From: Candidatus Faecicola pullistercoris
GTDB taxonomy: Bacteria; Bacillota; Clostridia; Christensenellales; CAG-917
Assembly (NCBI GenBank): GCA_018714105.1
Contig: DVNW01000017.1
Location: 1-32,583, forward strand
Direction: 5' to 3'
Length of the DNA stretch: 32,583 bases
The notes below the pieces were generated by a model that saw nothing but the letters and a program-made list of their open reading frames with translations, was not told where the DNA came from and did not search any database. The position numbers were made by a program, and so were the translations under genes. Position 1 is the stretch's first letter, and each line of letters starts with the position of its first letter. Below are positions 6,272-13,878 of this stretch, piece by piece.

Positions 6272-6300
6272 AAGGAGAGCGGTTTCCGCGTTTTTATATG
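6272..6300 (+). promoter_or_regulatory. Ribosome-binding site with hairpin between it and the start codon
   Basis: AAGGAGAG (6272-6279) is the only Shine-Dalgarno sequence, yet the first possible start codon downstream in frame is the ATG at 6298, too far for a normal spacing. GCGG (6279-6282) and CCGC (6286-6289) form a small hairpin between them that would bring the two closer when folded. No alternative in-frame ATG, GTG or TTG lies between the site and 6298. Confidence 0.45.
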
Positions 6301-8556
6301 ATTAAACTTATTGACCACGGCGTTTATTACTGCGCCGGCGAATTTCTGACATTAGAACAGCTCAAAGCGGCAAGGCCCGAATATTCCGATTTCGAAAACG
6401 CTTATAAAGGCACGATTTCGTACGGTATTTTAAACGCGCATAACTGCGGTCCAACCGACAGAAGAATGCCGCTTAAACTTAAATTCGACGCCCTGGCTTC
6501 GCACGATATCACTTATGTGGGCATTATTCAGACGGCGAAGGCAAGCGGCCTTGAAAAGTTTCCGGTGCCTTACGTGCTTACCAACTGCCACAACAGTCTG
6601 TGCGCGGTAGGCGGTACGATAAACGAGGACGACCACCTGTTCGGCTTGTCAGCCGCAAAAAAGTACGGCGGTATTTACGTGCCCGCTCATCTTGCCGTCA
6701 TTCATACGTACATGAGGGAAAACATGGCCGCTTGCGGAAAAATGATTCTGGGAAGCGACAGCCATACCCGTTACGGCGCGCTCGGCACAATGGCTGTCGG
6801 CGAGGGAGGGCCCGAACTCGTAAAACAGCTGCTTAACCGCACTTACGACATCGGCTACCCCGAAATAGTCGCCGTCCGTCTGACCGGCAAGGTAAGAAAG
6901 GGCGTGGGTCCGCAGGACGTTGCCCTCGCGCTTATAGGGGCAACTTTCAAAAACGGCTTCGTTAAAAACAAGGTTCTCGAATTCGTGGGGGATGGGATTG
7001 GCGAACTTCCCGTCGAGTTCCGGAACGGTATCGACGTCATGACTACCGAAACAACCTGTCTTTCCTCGGTATGGACCACGGATTACCGCGTGCACGATTA
7101 TTTCGTAACGCACGGACGGGTTAAAGATTTTAAGGAACTCGAGCCCGCAAAGGTGGCGTATTACGATTCGGCTATCGAAATAAATCTGTCCGAAATCGAG
7201 CCGATGATAGCGCTTCCTTTCCATCCTAGTAACGTATACAAGCTGTCCGATCTGCTTGCCAATCCCATGGATATTCTTTCCAAAGTGGAACAGGAAGGCA
7301 ATAAGCAGCTTAACAACCCCGCAGTTAATTTCAGGCTTACCGATAAAGTGGTAAACGGCAAGATTATGGTAGGTCAGGGCGTGATAGCAGGTTGCGCGGG
7401 AGGTACTTACGACAATATCGTAAACGCGGCCGCCATATTAAAAGACAAATCGGTAGGCCACGGTAACTTCACGCTTAACGTGTATCCGTCCAGTCAGCCC
7501 GTATATCTCGACCTTATTCAGAAAGGCGTCGCCGCCGAACTTATCAAATCGGGCGCGATAATGAAAACGGCTTTCTGCGGTCCGTGTTTCGGCGCGGGCG
7601 ACGTGCCTGCCAACAACGCGCTGAGCATAAGACATACCACGCGCAATTTCGAAAGCCGTGAGGGAAGCAAGCCCGCCGGCGGTCAGATTGCGTCGGTTGC
7701 CCTTATGGACAGCCGTTCCATAGCCGCTACTGCGGCCAACGGCGGCGTGCTTACAAGCGCAATGGACATAAATTACGACGATACGGTAAAAGATTTCGTA
7801 TTTGACGGCAGCATTTACAAAAAGCGCGTTTACTTCGGTTATAACGCCGCCGATCCGCGCGAAGAGCTGGTGTACGGTCCAAACATTGCCGACTGGCCCG
7901 TTATGCCCGAGCTTGCCGACAACGCAATGTTCAAGCTGGCCGCCGTCATCGAGGACGCGGTTACCACTACGGACGAACTTATTCCGTCGGGCGAGACTTC
8001 TTCTTACAGAAGCAATCCTCTTAAACTGGCGGAATTCGCTCTGTCGAGGAAGTGTCCCGATTATGTCGCAAAGGCGAAAGCTGTTAAAATCGACGCCGAT
8101 AAATTTGCGGAGGGAGATATTCCCGAAGAGTACCGCAAAGCACTTGCGGCATTCGGACCCGTTGAAGGCACGCTTTCGCTGGCAAGCGCGATATACGCCG
8201 TAAAACCGGGCGACGGCAGCGCGAGAGAACAAGCAGCTTCCTGTCAGCGCGTACTGGGCGGACAAGCCAACTTCGCGGTTGAGTACGCGACAAAACGATA
8301 CAGAAGCAACCTTATAAACTGGGGTATGCTGCCTTTTGTGACCGAAGAAAAGTTCAAGGTAGGAGATATAATCATGGTAACGGGCGTAAAAGCGGCCTTA
8401 GAGGCGGGCGAAACGCGTTTCGGCGGCATGATTCTGTCGCAGGGCAAAGTTCGCAAAGCGGAGTTTTCCATAGGAAATATAACTTCGGACGAAAGGGATA
8501 TTCTGCTGGCGGGTTGCCTTATCAACTATTATAAAAAGTCCTTTCAGGCCCGATAA
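6298..8556 (+). CDS. Aconitase-superfamily hydratase (YbhJ-like)
   Basis: The 752-residue protein belongs to the aconitase superfamily. The signature G-S-D-S-H-T is at 152-157. The three cysteines expected to bind the [4Fe-4S] cluster are Cys366 (in V-I-A-G-C) and Cys427/Cys430 (in F-C-G-P-C). The substrate-contact segment N-F-E-S-R-E-G and a C-terminal swivelling domain (about 600-752) follow. Length and motif context fit the YbhJ-type hydratases better than citrate-cycle aconitase, so the substrate is uncertain; a hydro-lyase acting on a small carboxylate is expected. No isocitrate dehydrogenase or citrate synthase lies nearby. It leads an operon with the folate enzyme 8 nt downstream, rsmD and coaD. 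Translation start is constrained by the hairpin at 6279-6289. Confidence 0.8.
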   Translation: MIKLIDHGVYYCAGEFLTLEQLKAARPEYSDFENAYKGTISYGILNAHNCGPTDRRMPLKLKFDALASHDITYVGIIQTAKASGLEKFPVPYVLTNCHNSLCAVGGTINEDDHLFGLSAAKKYGGIYVPAHLAVIHTYMRENMAACGKMILGSDSHTRYGALGTMAVGEGGPELVKQLLNRTYDIGYPEIVAVRLTGKVRKGVGPQDVALALIGATFKNGFVKNKVLEFVGDGIGELPVEFRNGIDVMTTETTCLSSVWTTDYRVHDYFVTHGRVKDFKELEPAKVAYYDSAIEINLSEIEPMIALPFHPSNVYKLSDLLANPMDILSKVEQEGNKQLNNPAVNFRLTDKVVNGKIMVGQGVIAGCAGGTYDNIVNAAAILKDKSVGHGNFTLNVYPSSQPVYLDLIQKGVAAELIKSGAIMKTAFCGPCFGAGDVPANNALSIRHTTRNFESREGSKPAGGQIASVALMDSRSIAATAANGGVLTSAMDINYDDTVKDFVFDGSIYKKRVYFGYNAADPREELVYGPNIADWPVMPELADNAMFKLAAVIEDAVTTTDELIPSGETSSYRSNPLKLAEFALSRKCPDYVAKAKAVKIDADKFAEGDIPEEYRKALAAFGPVEGTLSLASAIYAVKPGDGSAREQAASCQRVLGGQANFAVEYATKRYRSNLINWGMLPFVTEEKFKVGDIIMVTGVKAALEAGETRFGGMILSQGKVRKAEFSIGNITSDERDILLAGCLINYYKKSFQAR

Positions 8557-8564
8557 TAAAACAT

Positions 8565-9131
8565 ATGTCAGACAAAAGCGAGATACGGAAGCATGTCAAA
8601 ACCGTGCTGAAAAACCTGAGTCCTTATAAAAAATTTACCTTTTCGGGCAGGATTCAGGCCGCCGCGATAGATATTAAACAGTTTAAAAAGGCGCGGAGTA
8701 TAATGATATTCATGGCGCTGGGAGACGAGCCGCAGACGGATAAAATCATTTCCGCCGCGCTGTCCAAAGGCAAAAAGGTTTACATTCCCAAAGTCGACGG
8801 CGACGATTTACTCGTGACCGAACTTGCGCCCGACACTGTTTTTGAAAAAAACAGGTGGGATATCGCCGAAGGCGGCGCACTTACGGATAAGCGCGATTTC
8901 GACCTTATATTCGTACCGCTTGTGGCCTTTGACGGAAATCTTAACCGTATGGGACGGGGCAAAGGTTATTACGACAGATTTCTTAAACAGGCAAAAGGAG
9001 TTAAAGTCGGGCTGGCGTTCTGCTGTCAGAGAGCGGACGAACTGCCCGTGGAAGAACACGACGTGCCGCTCGATATAATTGTTACCGAGCAGTATACGAT
9101 AGGTAGATTGAATGAGAATAATATCGGGTAA
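8565..9131 (+). CDS. 5-formyltetrahydrofolate cyclo-ligase
   Basis: This enzyme (188 residues, normal for the family) converts 5-formyl-THF to 5,10-methenyl-THF using ATP in the cytoplasm, returning stored folate to one-carbon metabolism. The family fingerprint is clear: an N-terminal K-S-E-I-R-K-H-V-K helix, a central V-Y-I-P-K-V segment, L-I-F-V-P-L-V-A-F-D, and the phosphate-binding G-R-G-K-G-Y-Y-D-R-F-L at about 130-140, followed by H-D-V-P-L-D near the end. It starts 8 nt after the hydratase stop and overlaps rsmD by 20 nt, so it is co-transcribed. There is no clear Shine-Dalgarno before its ATG, which suggests translational coupling to the hydratase. Confidence 0.92.
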   Translation: MSDKSEIRKHVKTVLKNLSPYKKFTFSGRIQAAAIDIKQFKKARSIMIFMALGDEPQTDKIISAALSKGKKVYIPKVDGDDLLVTELAPDTVFEKNRWDIAEGGALTDKRDFDLIFVPLVAFDGNLNRMGRGKGYYDRFLKQAKGVKVGLAFCCQRADELPVEEHDVPLDIIVTEQYTIGRLNENNIG

Positions 9132-9648
9132 ATACCGTGGGCGCAGGCTTGTGGCGCCGGACGGAAAAGACGTTCGTCCCACCGTTGACCGCGTTAAGGA
9201 ATCGCTGTTTAATATTTTACAGCGCGACGTGCCCGACGCACGGGTTTTGGATTTGTTTGCAGGAAGCGGCAGTCTGGGGATAGAGGCTTTGTCGCGCGGC
9301 GCTAAAGAAGTGATTTTCGTGGACGCTAGTCCCGTCAGCATTAAAACCGTCAAGGCGAATATCCCGCCAGACGCAAGCGGTTATGCCGTTTTGAACAAGG
9401 ATTTCCGCGCGGCGGCAGACTCGTTCGACCAACCGTTCGATATAGTGTTTCTGGATCCGCCTTACGGCTCAGGTCTTGCCGAGGAGGCTATACTGCTGCT
9501 GAATAGCAAGTCGCTTATCGGCGACGGGATTATATGTTACGAGCACCTTGCCGATTACAATTACGAACCGCCCGACGGGCTTGTGGCTTTTGACAGAAGA
9601 AAATACGGTACGGTAGCGATAACTTTTATCAGAAAAGGAAACAATTAA
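9112..9648 (+). CDS. rsmD: 16S rRNA (guanine-N2)-methyltransferase RsmD
   Basis: RsmD (178 residues) methylates G966 (E. coli numbering) of 16S rRNA with S-adenosylmethionine during 30S assembly. The N-terminus R-I-I-S-G-K-Y-R-G-R-R-L and R-P-T-x-D-R-V-K-E-S-L-F-N are family hallmarks. V-L-D-L-F-A-G-S-G-S-L-G-I-E-A is the SAM-binding loop, and F-L-D-P-P-Y is the catalytic D-P-P-Y motif. It overlaps the cyclo-ligase by 20 nt and touches coaD by one base (TAATG). The rsmD-coaD order is that of Bacillus ylbH-coaD. Nothing looks abnormal. Confidence 0.95.
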   Translation: MRIISGKYRGRRLVAPDGKDVRPTVDRVKESLFNILQRDVPDARVLDLFAGSGSLGIEALSRGAKEVIFVDASPVSIKTVKANIPPDASGYAVLNKDFRAAADSFDQPFDIVFLDPPYGSGLAEEAILLLNSKSLIGDGIICYEHLADYNYEPPDGLVAFDRRKYGTVAITFIRKGNN

Positions 9649-10058
9649 TGAAAAAGGTTTTATACGCAGGCAGTTTTTATCCCTTTACCGACGGGCATAA
9701 AGCCGTTGTGGAACGCGCTCTTAAAGTGTTCGGGAAAGTCGTGATTGCCGTTATGGTGAACAGTGACAAATTCATACCCGAATCTACCGAGGAGCGAGCC
9801 GAAGCCGTAAAAAAACTGTATGCCGGCAATCCTGACGTCGAAGTCGTATGGGATAACGGATATACCGCCGACCTTGCGCGAAAACTCGGCGCGGATTATC
9901 TTGTCCGCGGCGTGCGCGACGCCTTCGATTTCGGATACGAAACTAAAATCGCCGCATTTAATTTCCAACGTACGGGAATAAACACTTTTTATTTTCTTGC
10001 GGACGAGAAGCATAAAAACGTAAGCTCCACAAAAGTAAGACAAAGGTCTTGCACCTGA
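9648..10058 (+). CDS. coaD: Phosphopantetheine adenylyltransferase, short C-terminus
   Basis: CoaD transfers AMP to 4'-phosphopantetheine, the fourth step of CoA synthesis. Motifs seen are F-T-D-G-H (the T/HxGH nucleotidyltransferase motif), the T-E-E-R-A-E-A segment, V-R-G-V-R-D-A-F-D-F-G-Y-E, and V-S-S-T-K-V-R near the end. Two features are odd. The usual G-S-F-D-P reads G-S-F-Y-P. The protein stops after 136 residues, about 20-25 short of the family. In the +1 frame just after the S-S-T-K-V-R-Q codons, bases 10045-10074 read G-L-A-P-D-Y-I-H-K-E, which resembles the normal G-L-V-P end of CoaD. A frameshift, or an error in the sequence, is likely. The start is supported by AAGGA upstream. 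Confidence 0.85.
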   Translation: MKKVLYAGSFYPFTDGHKAVVERALKVFGKVVIAVMVNSDKFIPESTEERAEAVKKLYAGNPDVEVVWDNGYTADLARKLGADYLVRGVRDAFDFGYETKIAAFNFQRTGINTFYFLADEKHKNVSSTKVRQRSCT

Positions 10059-10080
10059 TTATATACATAAGGAGAAAAAT

Positions 10081-10539
10081 ATGGAAAACATCGATTTATT
10101 GCTCGACGAACTTCAAGGCGCTGTGGAACACGCCAAAAAATCCGTTTTTTCCGGAAGCGATATAATAATAAACCGTTCTTATCTGCTGGAACTGATAAGC
10201 CGCATACGGGCAGGACTTCCCGAGGTTATCGCCGAGGCAAATTACATTAAGCAGCAGCGCGAGGAAATGCTTTACGACGCTTCCGAAAAAGCCACCAAGC
10301 TGGTGGCGGACGCCGAACAGCGCGCAAACGACCTTTTGGATCAGTCCGAAATTATTGCCAAAGCCGAGGCCGAAGCCAAGGCTATTGTCGAGGACGCAAG
10401 CGCGTATAAGGAAAAAATGGAATTTGACGCCAAAATCAAAATAGACAAAATGCTTGCCGACAGCGAACAGACCATTACGGATACTCTGATGCTTATTAGA
10501 AACAACAGAGAGGAACTTCGCGGCATGCTTAAAAAGTAG
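10081..10539 (+). CDS. Coiled-coil protein resembling ATP-synthase subunit B/H
   Basis: This 152-residue protein is almost entirely helical. It has a short N-terminal region (1-50), then a long charged Ala/Glu/Lys coiled coil (about 55-140) with repeats such as A-E-A-E-A-K-A-I-V-E-D-A. It has no membrane segment, so it is not a true F0 subunit b. Proteins like this, annotated as ATPase- or DivIVA-like, are often found beside coaD in Clostridia; a structural role at the cell pole or membrane is possible but unproven. AAGGAG at normal distance supports the ATG at 10081. It is the last gene of the operon that begins at 6298, and converges with ylbJ with only 4 nt between stops. Confidence 0.7.
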   Translation: MENIDLLLDELQGAVEHAKKSVFSGSDIIINRSYLLELISRIRAGLPEVIAEANYIKQQREEMLYDASEKATKLVADAEQRANDLLDQSEIIAKAEAEAKAIVEDASAYKEKMEFDAKIKIDKMLADSEQTITDTLMLIRNNREELRGMLKK

Positions 10540-10543
10540 CCTT

Positions 10544-11515
10544 TTACAAAATCAGCAGACAAACAGGTAAACATATTCCGCAGGACACAATCGCCTGCGT
10601 AAGTTTCGAAAGCAGGTAAAAGCCTGCTTTTATTTTACATTTCGAAAGAAATGTAAGCGATTGAAGGGTAACGGATAATCCTCCGAACGAAATAAGAAAG
10701 CACGCGCACGTAGCGGTAAGAGCCGGCCCGAGCCCCGTCCGCGACAGTTCCAGACAGCCGCGAGTAACTTCTATAATACCGGTAATCAGGGCGTTGGCGC
10801 AGGAAAGCGTGTCTTCCGAAGCTTTAACCAATTGAAGCGGGAAGGTAATTATACCGAAAAGTCCCGTGTCGGACAGAGCGTCGGCAATCATATTGAAAAC
10901 GGCGATGTATCCTCCTACTATAAGTACGCTTTTAAGCGCGGAGGTAATGCCTTCCGAAAGAAGATTATCGTAACTTATCAAGGCCGAAGCCGGAACGGCG
11001 GAAGTGTTTTCCGTCTTAATGTTTCTGTATAAGAGGCCGTTTAAAAGGGCGCCCGACACGTGCGAGAAAAGAATAATATATCCGGCCAGTTTATTGCAAA
11101 GCATTGCCGTGCCTACCGTGCCGACTATAAAAAGCGGCCCGCTCGTAGAGGTAAATGTAGATATTTTAGCGCATTCTTTGGAGGAAAGTCTGTTGGCAGA
11201 GTAAAGATCCGCAAGAAGTTTCGCGCCTACGGGATAACCGCTCAGAATGCTTATGCTGAAAACGTATGCGCCTACGGGCGGCACTTTGAACAGCTTTCTC
11301 ATAGGACGGTCGAAAACGCGCGCCAGAGCGTCAGCCGCGCCCAGCAACGTTAGAAGGCCCGAAAAGAAGAAAAAAGGAAACATGGCGGGCAGGACGTTGA
11401 CGGCAAACAGTAAAGTACCGTTATATACCGACTGAACGTATTTCTCGGGAAATGCAATGAGCATCGAAATGAAGAACAGAATAATCAGCGACGGGGCATA
11501 CCTGAAAAATCTCAT
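10544..11515 (-). CDS. ylbJ: YlbJ-type integral membrane protein (nucleoside-recognition fold)
   Basis: The 323-residue membrane protein has about eight hydrophobic segments. The paired signatures N-V-L-P-A-M-F-P-F-F-F-F (about 38-50) and S-G-Y-P-V-G-A-K (about 92-99), the latter followed by S-G-P-L-F-I-V-G-T-V-G, are those of YlbJ and the nucleoside-recognition gate fold. In Bacillus, YlbJ is a sigma-E-controlled sporulation protein needed for heat-resistant spores; homologues also occur in non-sporulating Clostridia, so it does not prove sporulation. The start codon lies inside a perfect 20-nt palindrome, and the only Shine-Dalgarno-like GGAG is over 20 nt away. It sits 34 nt behind tmcAL and probably shares its transcript. 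Confidence 0.85.
   Translation of the reverse strand: MRFFRYAPSLIILFFISMLIAFPEKYVQSVYNGTLLFAVNVLPAMFPFFFFSGLLTLLGAADALARVFDRPMRKLFKVPPVGAYVFSISILSGYPVGAKLLADLYSANRLSSKECAKISTFTSTSGPLFIVGTVGTAMLCNKLAGYIILFSHVSGALLNGLLYRNIKTENTSAVPASALISYDNLLSEGITSALKSVLIVGGYIAVFNMIADALSDTGLFGIITFPLQLVKASEDTLSCANALITGIIEVTRGCLELSRTGLGPALTATCACFLISFGGLSVTLQSLTFLSKCKIKAGFYLLSKLTQAIVSCGICLPVCLLIL
10609..10636 (+). terminator. Possible terminator for the 6298-10539 operon, inside ylbJ 3' end
   Basis: AAAGCAGG (10609-10616) pairs perfectly with CCTGCTTT (10623-10630), 6-nt loop, followed by TATTTTA. It lies about 70 nt past the plus-strand stop, within the coding end of the converging ylbJ gene. No other terminator is visible between the two stops. 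Confidence 0.5.
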
Positions 11516-11530
11516 ACTTATTAGTATGAG
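11511..11530. repeat. Palindrome covering the ylbJ start codon
   Basis: CTCATACT (11511-11518) and AGTATGAG (11523-11530) are perfect inverted repeats with a 4-nt loop. The ylbJ ATG (11515-11513 on the minus strand) is in the 3' arm. Folded in RNA it would hide the start codon; in DNA it could be an operator. Confidence 0.45.
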
Positions 11531-11549
11531 ACCGCGGCTCCGAATATGT

Positions 11550-12719
11550 TCAAAGGCCTTTAACTATCGGGCTTTTGGGAATTTTGCCTTTGTAAGGAAA
11601 AACCGTCTGCCTGAGTCTGGCTGCTTTTCGGGTAAATTCCGTAAGCGGCGCACAGCTTTCGGGCAGGCGGGAAAAATCGGCTGATTTTACGGTTACGGGC
11701 GCTTTTTCGGCCAGCAGAGAAAGGTATTCCGTTTTGCTTTCTCTGACTGCAAGCACGTTAAAGAAAAGCGGCGCGTCAAAGCATTTTTGCGCAATCTCTG
11801 CCGTGAATCCCGTAATCATGTAAAGCATAATCCTTTTCAGTTTGGTCATGGTATAGCGTTTTGTTTTAACAAAGTCCAGAATGTTTTCGTAGCCGTCTGT
11901 CGCGGCCGCTTTCAGATAACGGTTTTCAAGCCCTTCGGAAATTTCGTAAATTCTGCGTATGTCGTCGGCTGAACGGGTCAAAGAAAATTCCGCCAGAGCG
12001 TCCAGGGCCGCGGCTTTGAACTCCGCTTTTTGCAAATCGGCAAGCGAATAGGGGGGCAAGTAGTCCTTTAAATCGTAAAAATTGCCTTTAAAGAACGCAT
12101 TTCTGACAGCGGTTGCCGAGGCAAACCCTTTGCCGAGATTTTTATCGTTATAGTCGGATTCGCGTTTTACGGTGTGAAACTCGAGCGAGGGAAAATACTT
12201 GCGGGCGGCCTTTATGTATTCGACGGCAAGCAGATTGTTGGGCGAGTCGGTTATTCCGTTAAACTGCGGATAAAGTTTTGCGGTGGCTTCGGAATGGGCG
12301 CGCGGATAGCTTTTGCCCTGTTTGAGAAGTTCTTTTATTTCAAGACCGAATTCCCGGCTTTCCGTCTGAGCGAAAGAAGCATAATCGCAAAGCAGAGAAA
12401 GGTCGCCGCATTCGCTTCCGAAAGACAGTACGGCGTTCGGGAATACCGACAGCGTTTTTATCGCGCCTTCGGCAAACCTTTCGGCGGAGTTGACCGCATA
12501 ACAGAACGGAAGTTCGATTACTATATCGGCGCCGGCCGCAACCGCGTGTGCGGCACGCACGTTTTTCGGTAAAACCGAAAACTCTCCGCGCTGAACAGCG
12601 TCGCCGCTCATTACGACCACGGTAACGTCGCCCTCGGTTTGCTCGATTGCGCGCTTTAAATGATACTCGTGTCCGCAGTGCAGCGGGTTATATTCGGCTA
12701 TTATGCATCTTGCTCTCAT
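11550..12719 (-). CDS. tmcAL: tRNA(Met) cytidine acetate ligase
   Basis: TmcAL (389 residues, formerly YlbM) makes N4-acetylcytidine at the wobble position of elongator tRNA-Met, using acetate and ATP through acetyl-adenylate. The N-terminal nucleotidyltransferase fold is evident: I-I-A-E-Y-N-P-L-H-C-G-H with its HxGH motif (about 6-17), then V-V-V-M-S-G-D-A-V-Q-R-G-E-F and A-D-I-V-I-E-L-P-F. The central S-E-C-G-D and G-F-A-S-A-T-A-V-R-N segments are also as expected. The last about 150 residues form the tRNA-binding helical part. No good Shine-Dalgarno is visible before the ATG. It diverges from pta-ackA, which makes acetate, its own substrate. Confidence 0.93.
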   Translation of the reverse strand: MRARCIIAEYNPLHCGHEYHLKRAIEQTEGDVTVVVMSGDAVQRGEFSVLPKNVRAAHAVAAGADIVIELPFCYAVNSAERFAEGAIKTLSVFPNAVLSFGSECGDLSLLCDYASFAQTESREFGLEIKELLKQGKSYPRAHSEATAKLYPQFNGITDSPNNLLAVEYIKAARKYFPSLEFHTVKRESDYNDKNLGKGFASATAVRNAFFKGNFYDLKDYLPPYSLADLQKAEFKAAALDALAEFSLTRSADDIRRIYEISEGLENRYLKAAATDGYENILDFVKTKRYTMTKLKRIMLYMITGFTAEIAQKCFDAPLFFNVLAVRESKTEYLSLLAEKAPVTVKSADFSRLPESCAPLTEFTRKAARLRQTVFPYKGKIPKSPIVKGL

Positions 12720-12767
12720 TTTTTTGATTTTACCCGAAAATTTATTGCCCGAAAGCCCTTAAATCGT

Positions 12768-12795
12768 TTGCCTTTTATTTTAATTATAGTATAAT
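12768..12795 (+). promoter_or_regulatory. Promoter of pta-ackA
   Basis: TTGCCT (12768-12773) and a perfect TATAAT (12790-12795) are 16 nt apart, leaving a leader of about 65 nt before the pta ATG. The -10 box touches the -10 box of the divergent promoter. Confidence 0.6.
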
Positions 12796-12821
12796 TATAT
12801 CGTGTTTTGAGGAATTGGCAA
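12794..12821 (-). promoter_or_regulatory. Divergent promoter toward tmcAL-ylbJ
   Basis: On the minus strand TTGCCA (12821-12816) and TATAAT (12799-12794) are 16 nt apart, giving a leader of about 68 nt before the tmcAL ATG. It shares two bases with the pta -10 box, so the two promoters cannot easily be occupied together. Confidence 0.5.
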
Positions 12822-12867
12822 ACTCTTTTTCCCTTTCCGTCAAAAATTTTATTTTTTGGAGTAATTT

Positions 12868-13866
12868 ATGGATAAGTTTCTTGAAAAACTTTACGACAGA
12901 GCCGCAAAAGCAAACAGAAAAATCGCTTTGGCGGAGGGTACCGACCACAGAGTGGTCAAGGCCGCGGAAATTCTCACCAAAAAGAGAATTGCACGAGTCG
13001 TTCTTATCGGCGACGGAGAAGTCATCAAATCCAAATTTCCCGATATAGACTTTTCAGGCATAGAAATAGTGAATCCCGCAACCAGCGAAAAGGCCGACGA
13101 ATACGCCGTTCTGCTTTACGAACTCCGCAAATCCAAGGGTATGACTCTCGAACAGGCGCAAAGCCTCGTAAAATCGCATCCCTTGTATTTCGGTACCACC
13201 GCGCTTAAAGCGGGCGATATCGACGGTTTGGTAGGCGGCGCCGTATACAGCAGCGCGGACGTTTTAAGAAGCGCTTTGCAGGTAATTAAGGCCGCCCCCG
13301 GCATCAAATCCGTATCCAGCTGTTTCGTGCTTGTTCCGCCCGACGGATTCAAGTATTGCTCGGCTCCCGCCATGATTTTCTCCGATTGCGCAGTTATTCC
13401 CGAACCCGATTCCGCTCAGCTTGCCGACATTACCGTAGCGGCGGCCGAAAGCGCCAGAAGTATAGTTCAGGTCGAGCCCAAAATCGCCATGCTTTCGTTC
13501 TCTACCAAAGGCAGTGCGAAGCACGACAGCGTTTGCACCGTTCAGAGGGCGCTCCATCTCGTTAAAGAAAACTATCCCGATCTTGCCGTAGACGGCGAAC
13601 TTCAGCTCGATGCCGCCATAGTTCCCGTTGTGGCTAAGCAGAAGGCTCCCGACAGCAAAGTTGCCGGCGACGCTAACGTGCTTATATTCCCCAATCTGTC
13701 CGCGGGCAACATAGGTTATAAAATCGCTCAGCGGTTCGGCAACTGTATGGCGATAGGTCCCATAATGCAGGGGCTCGACAAGCCCGTAAACGACCTTTCG
13801 AGAGGTTGCGTAGCGGAAGACATAGTCGCCGCGGCGGCAATTACCGCTTTGCAAAGCGTAAAATAA
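12868..13866 (+). CDS. pta: Phosphate acetyltransferase
   Basis: Pta (332 residues, the short single-domain clostridial form) converts acetyl-CoA and phosphate to acetyl-phosphate and CoA. Family features are E-G-T-D-H-R-V-V-K-A-A near 25, the P-L-Y-F-G-T-T-A-L segment, L-S-F-S-T-K-G-S-A-K-H in the middle, and the C-terminal P-N-L-S-A-G-N-I-G-Y-K with G-P-I-M-Q-G-L. GGAG precedes the ATG at normal spacing. It is followed after 12 nt by ackA, forming the standard acetate pathway in which substrate-level phosphorylation yields ATP. The large antisense frame across this gene is a codon-bias artefact. Confidence 0.96.
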   Translation: MDKFLEKLYDRAAKANRKIALAEGTDHRVVKAAEILTKKRIARVVLIGDGEVIKSKFPDIDFSGIEIVNPATSEKADEYAVLLYELRKSKGMTLEQAQSLVKSHPLYFGTTALKAGDIDGLVGGAVYSSADVLRSALQVIKAAPGIKSVSSCFVLVPPDGFKYCSAPAMIFSDCAVIPEPDSAQLADITVAAAESARSIVQVEPKIAMLSFSTKGSAKHDSVCTVQRALHLVKENYPDLAVDGELQLDAAIVPVVAKQKAPDSKVAGDANVLIFPNLSAGNIGYKIAQRFGNCMAIGPIMQGLDKPVNDLSRGCVAEDIVAAAAITALQSVK

Positions 13867-13878
13867 CGAGGTGATTTT

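Noticed and set aside
10580-10600. CGCAGG/CCTGCG hairpin as a terminator inside ylbJ
   Set aside because: No T-run follows on either strand; the hairpin at 10609-10636 is the better candidate.
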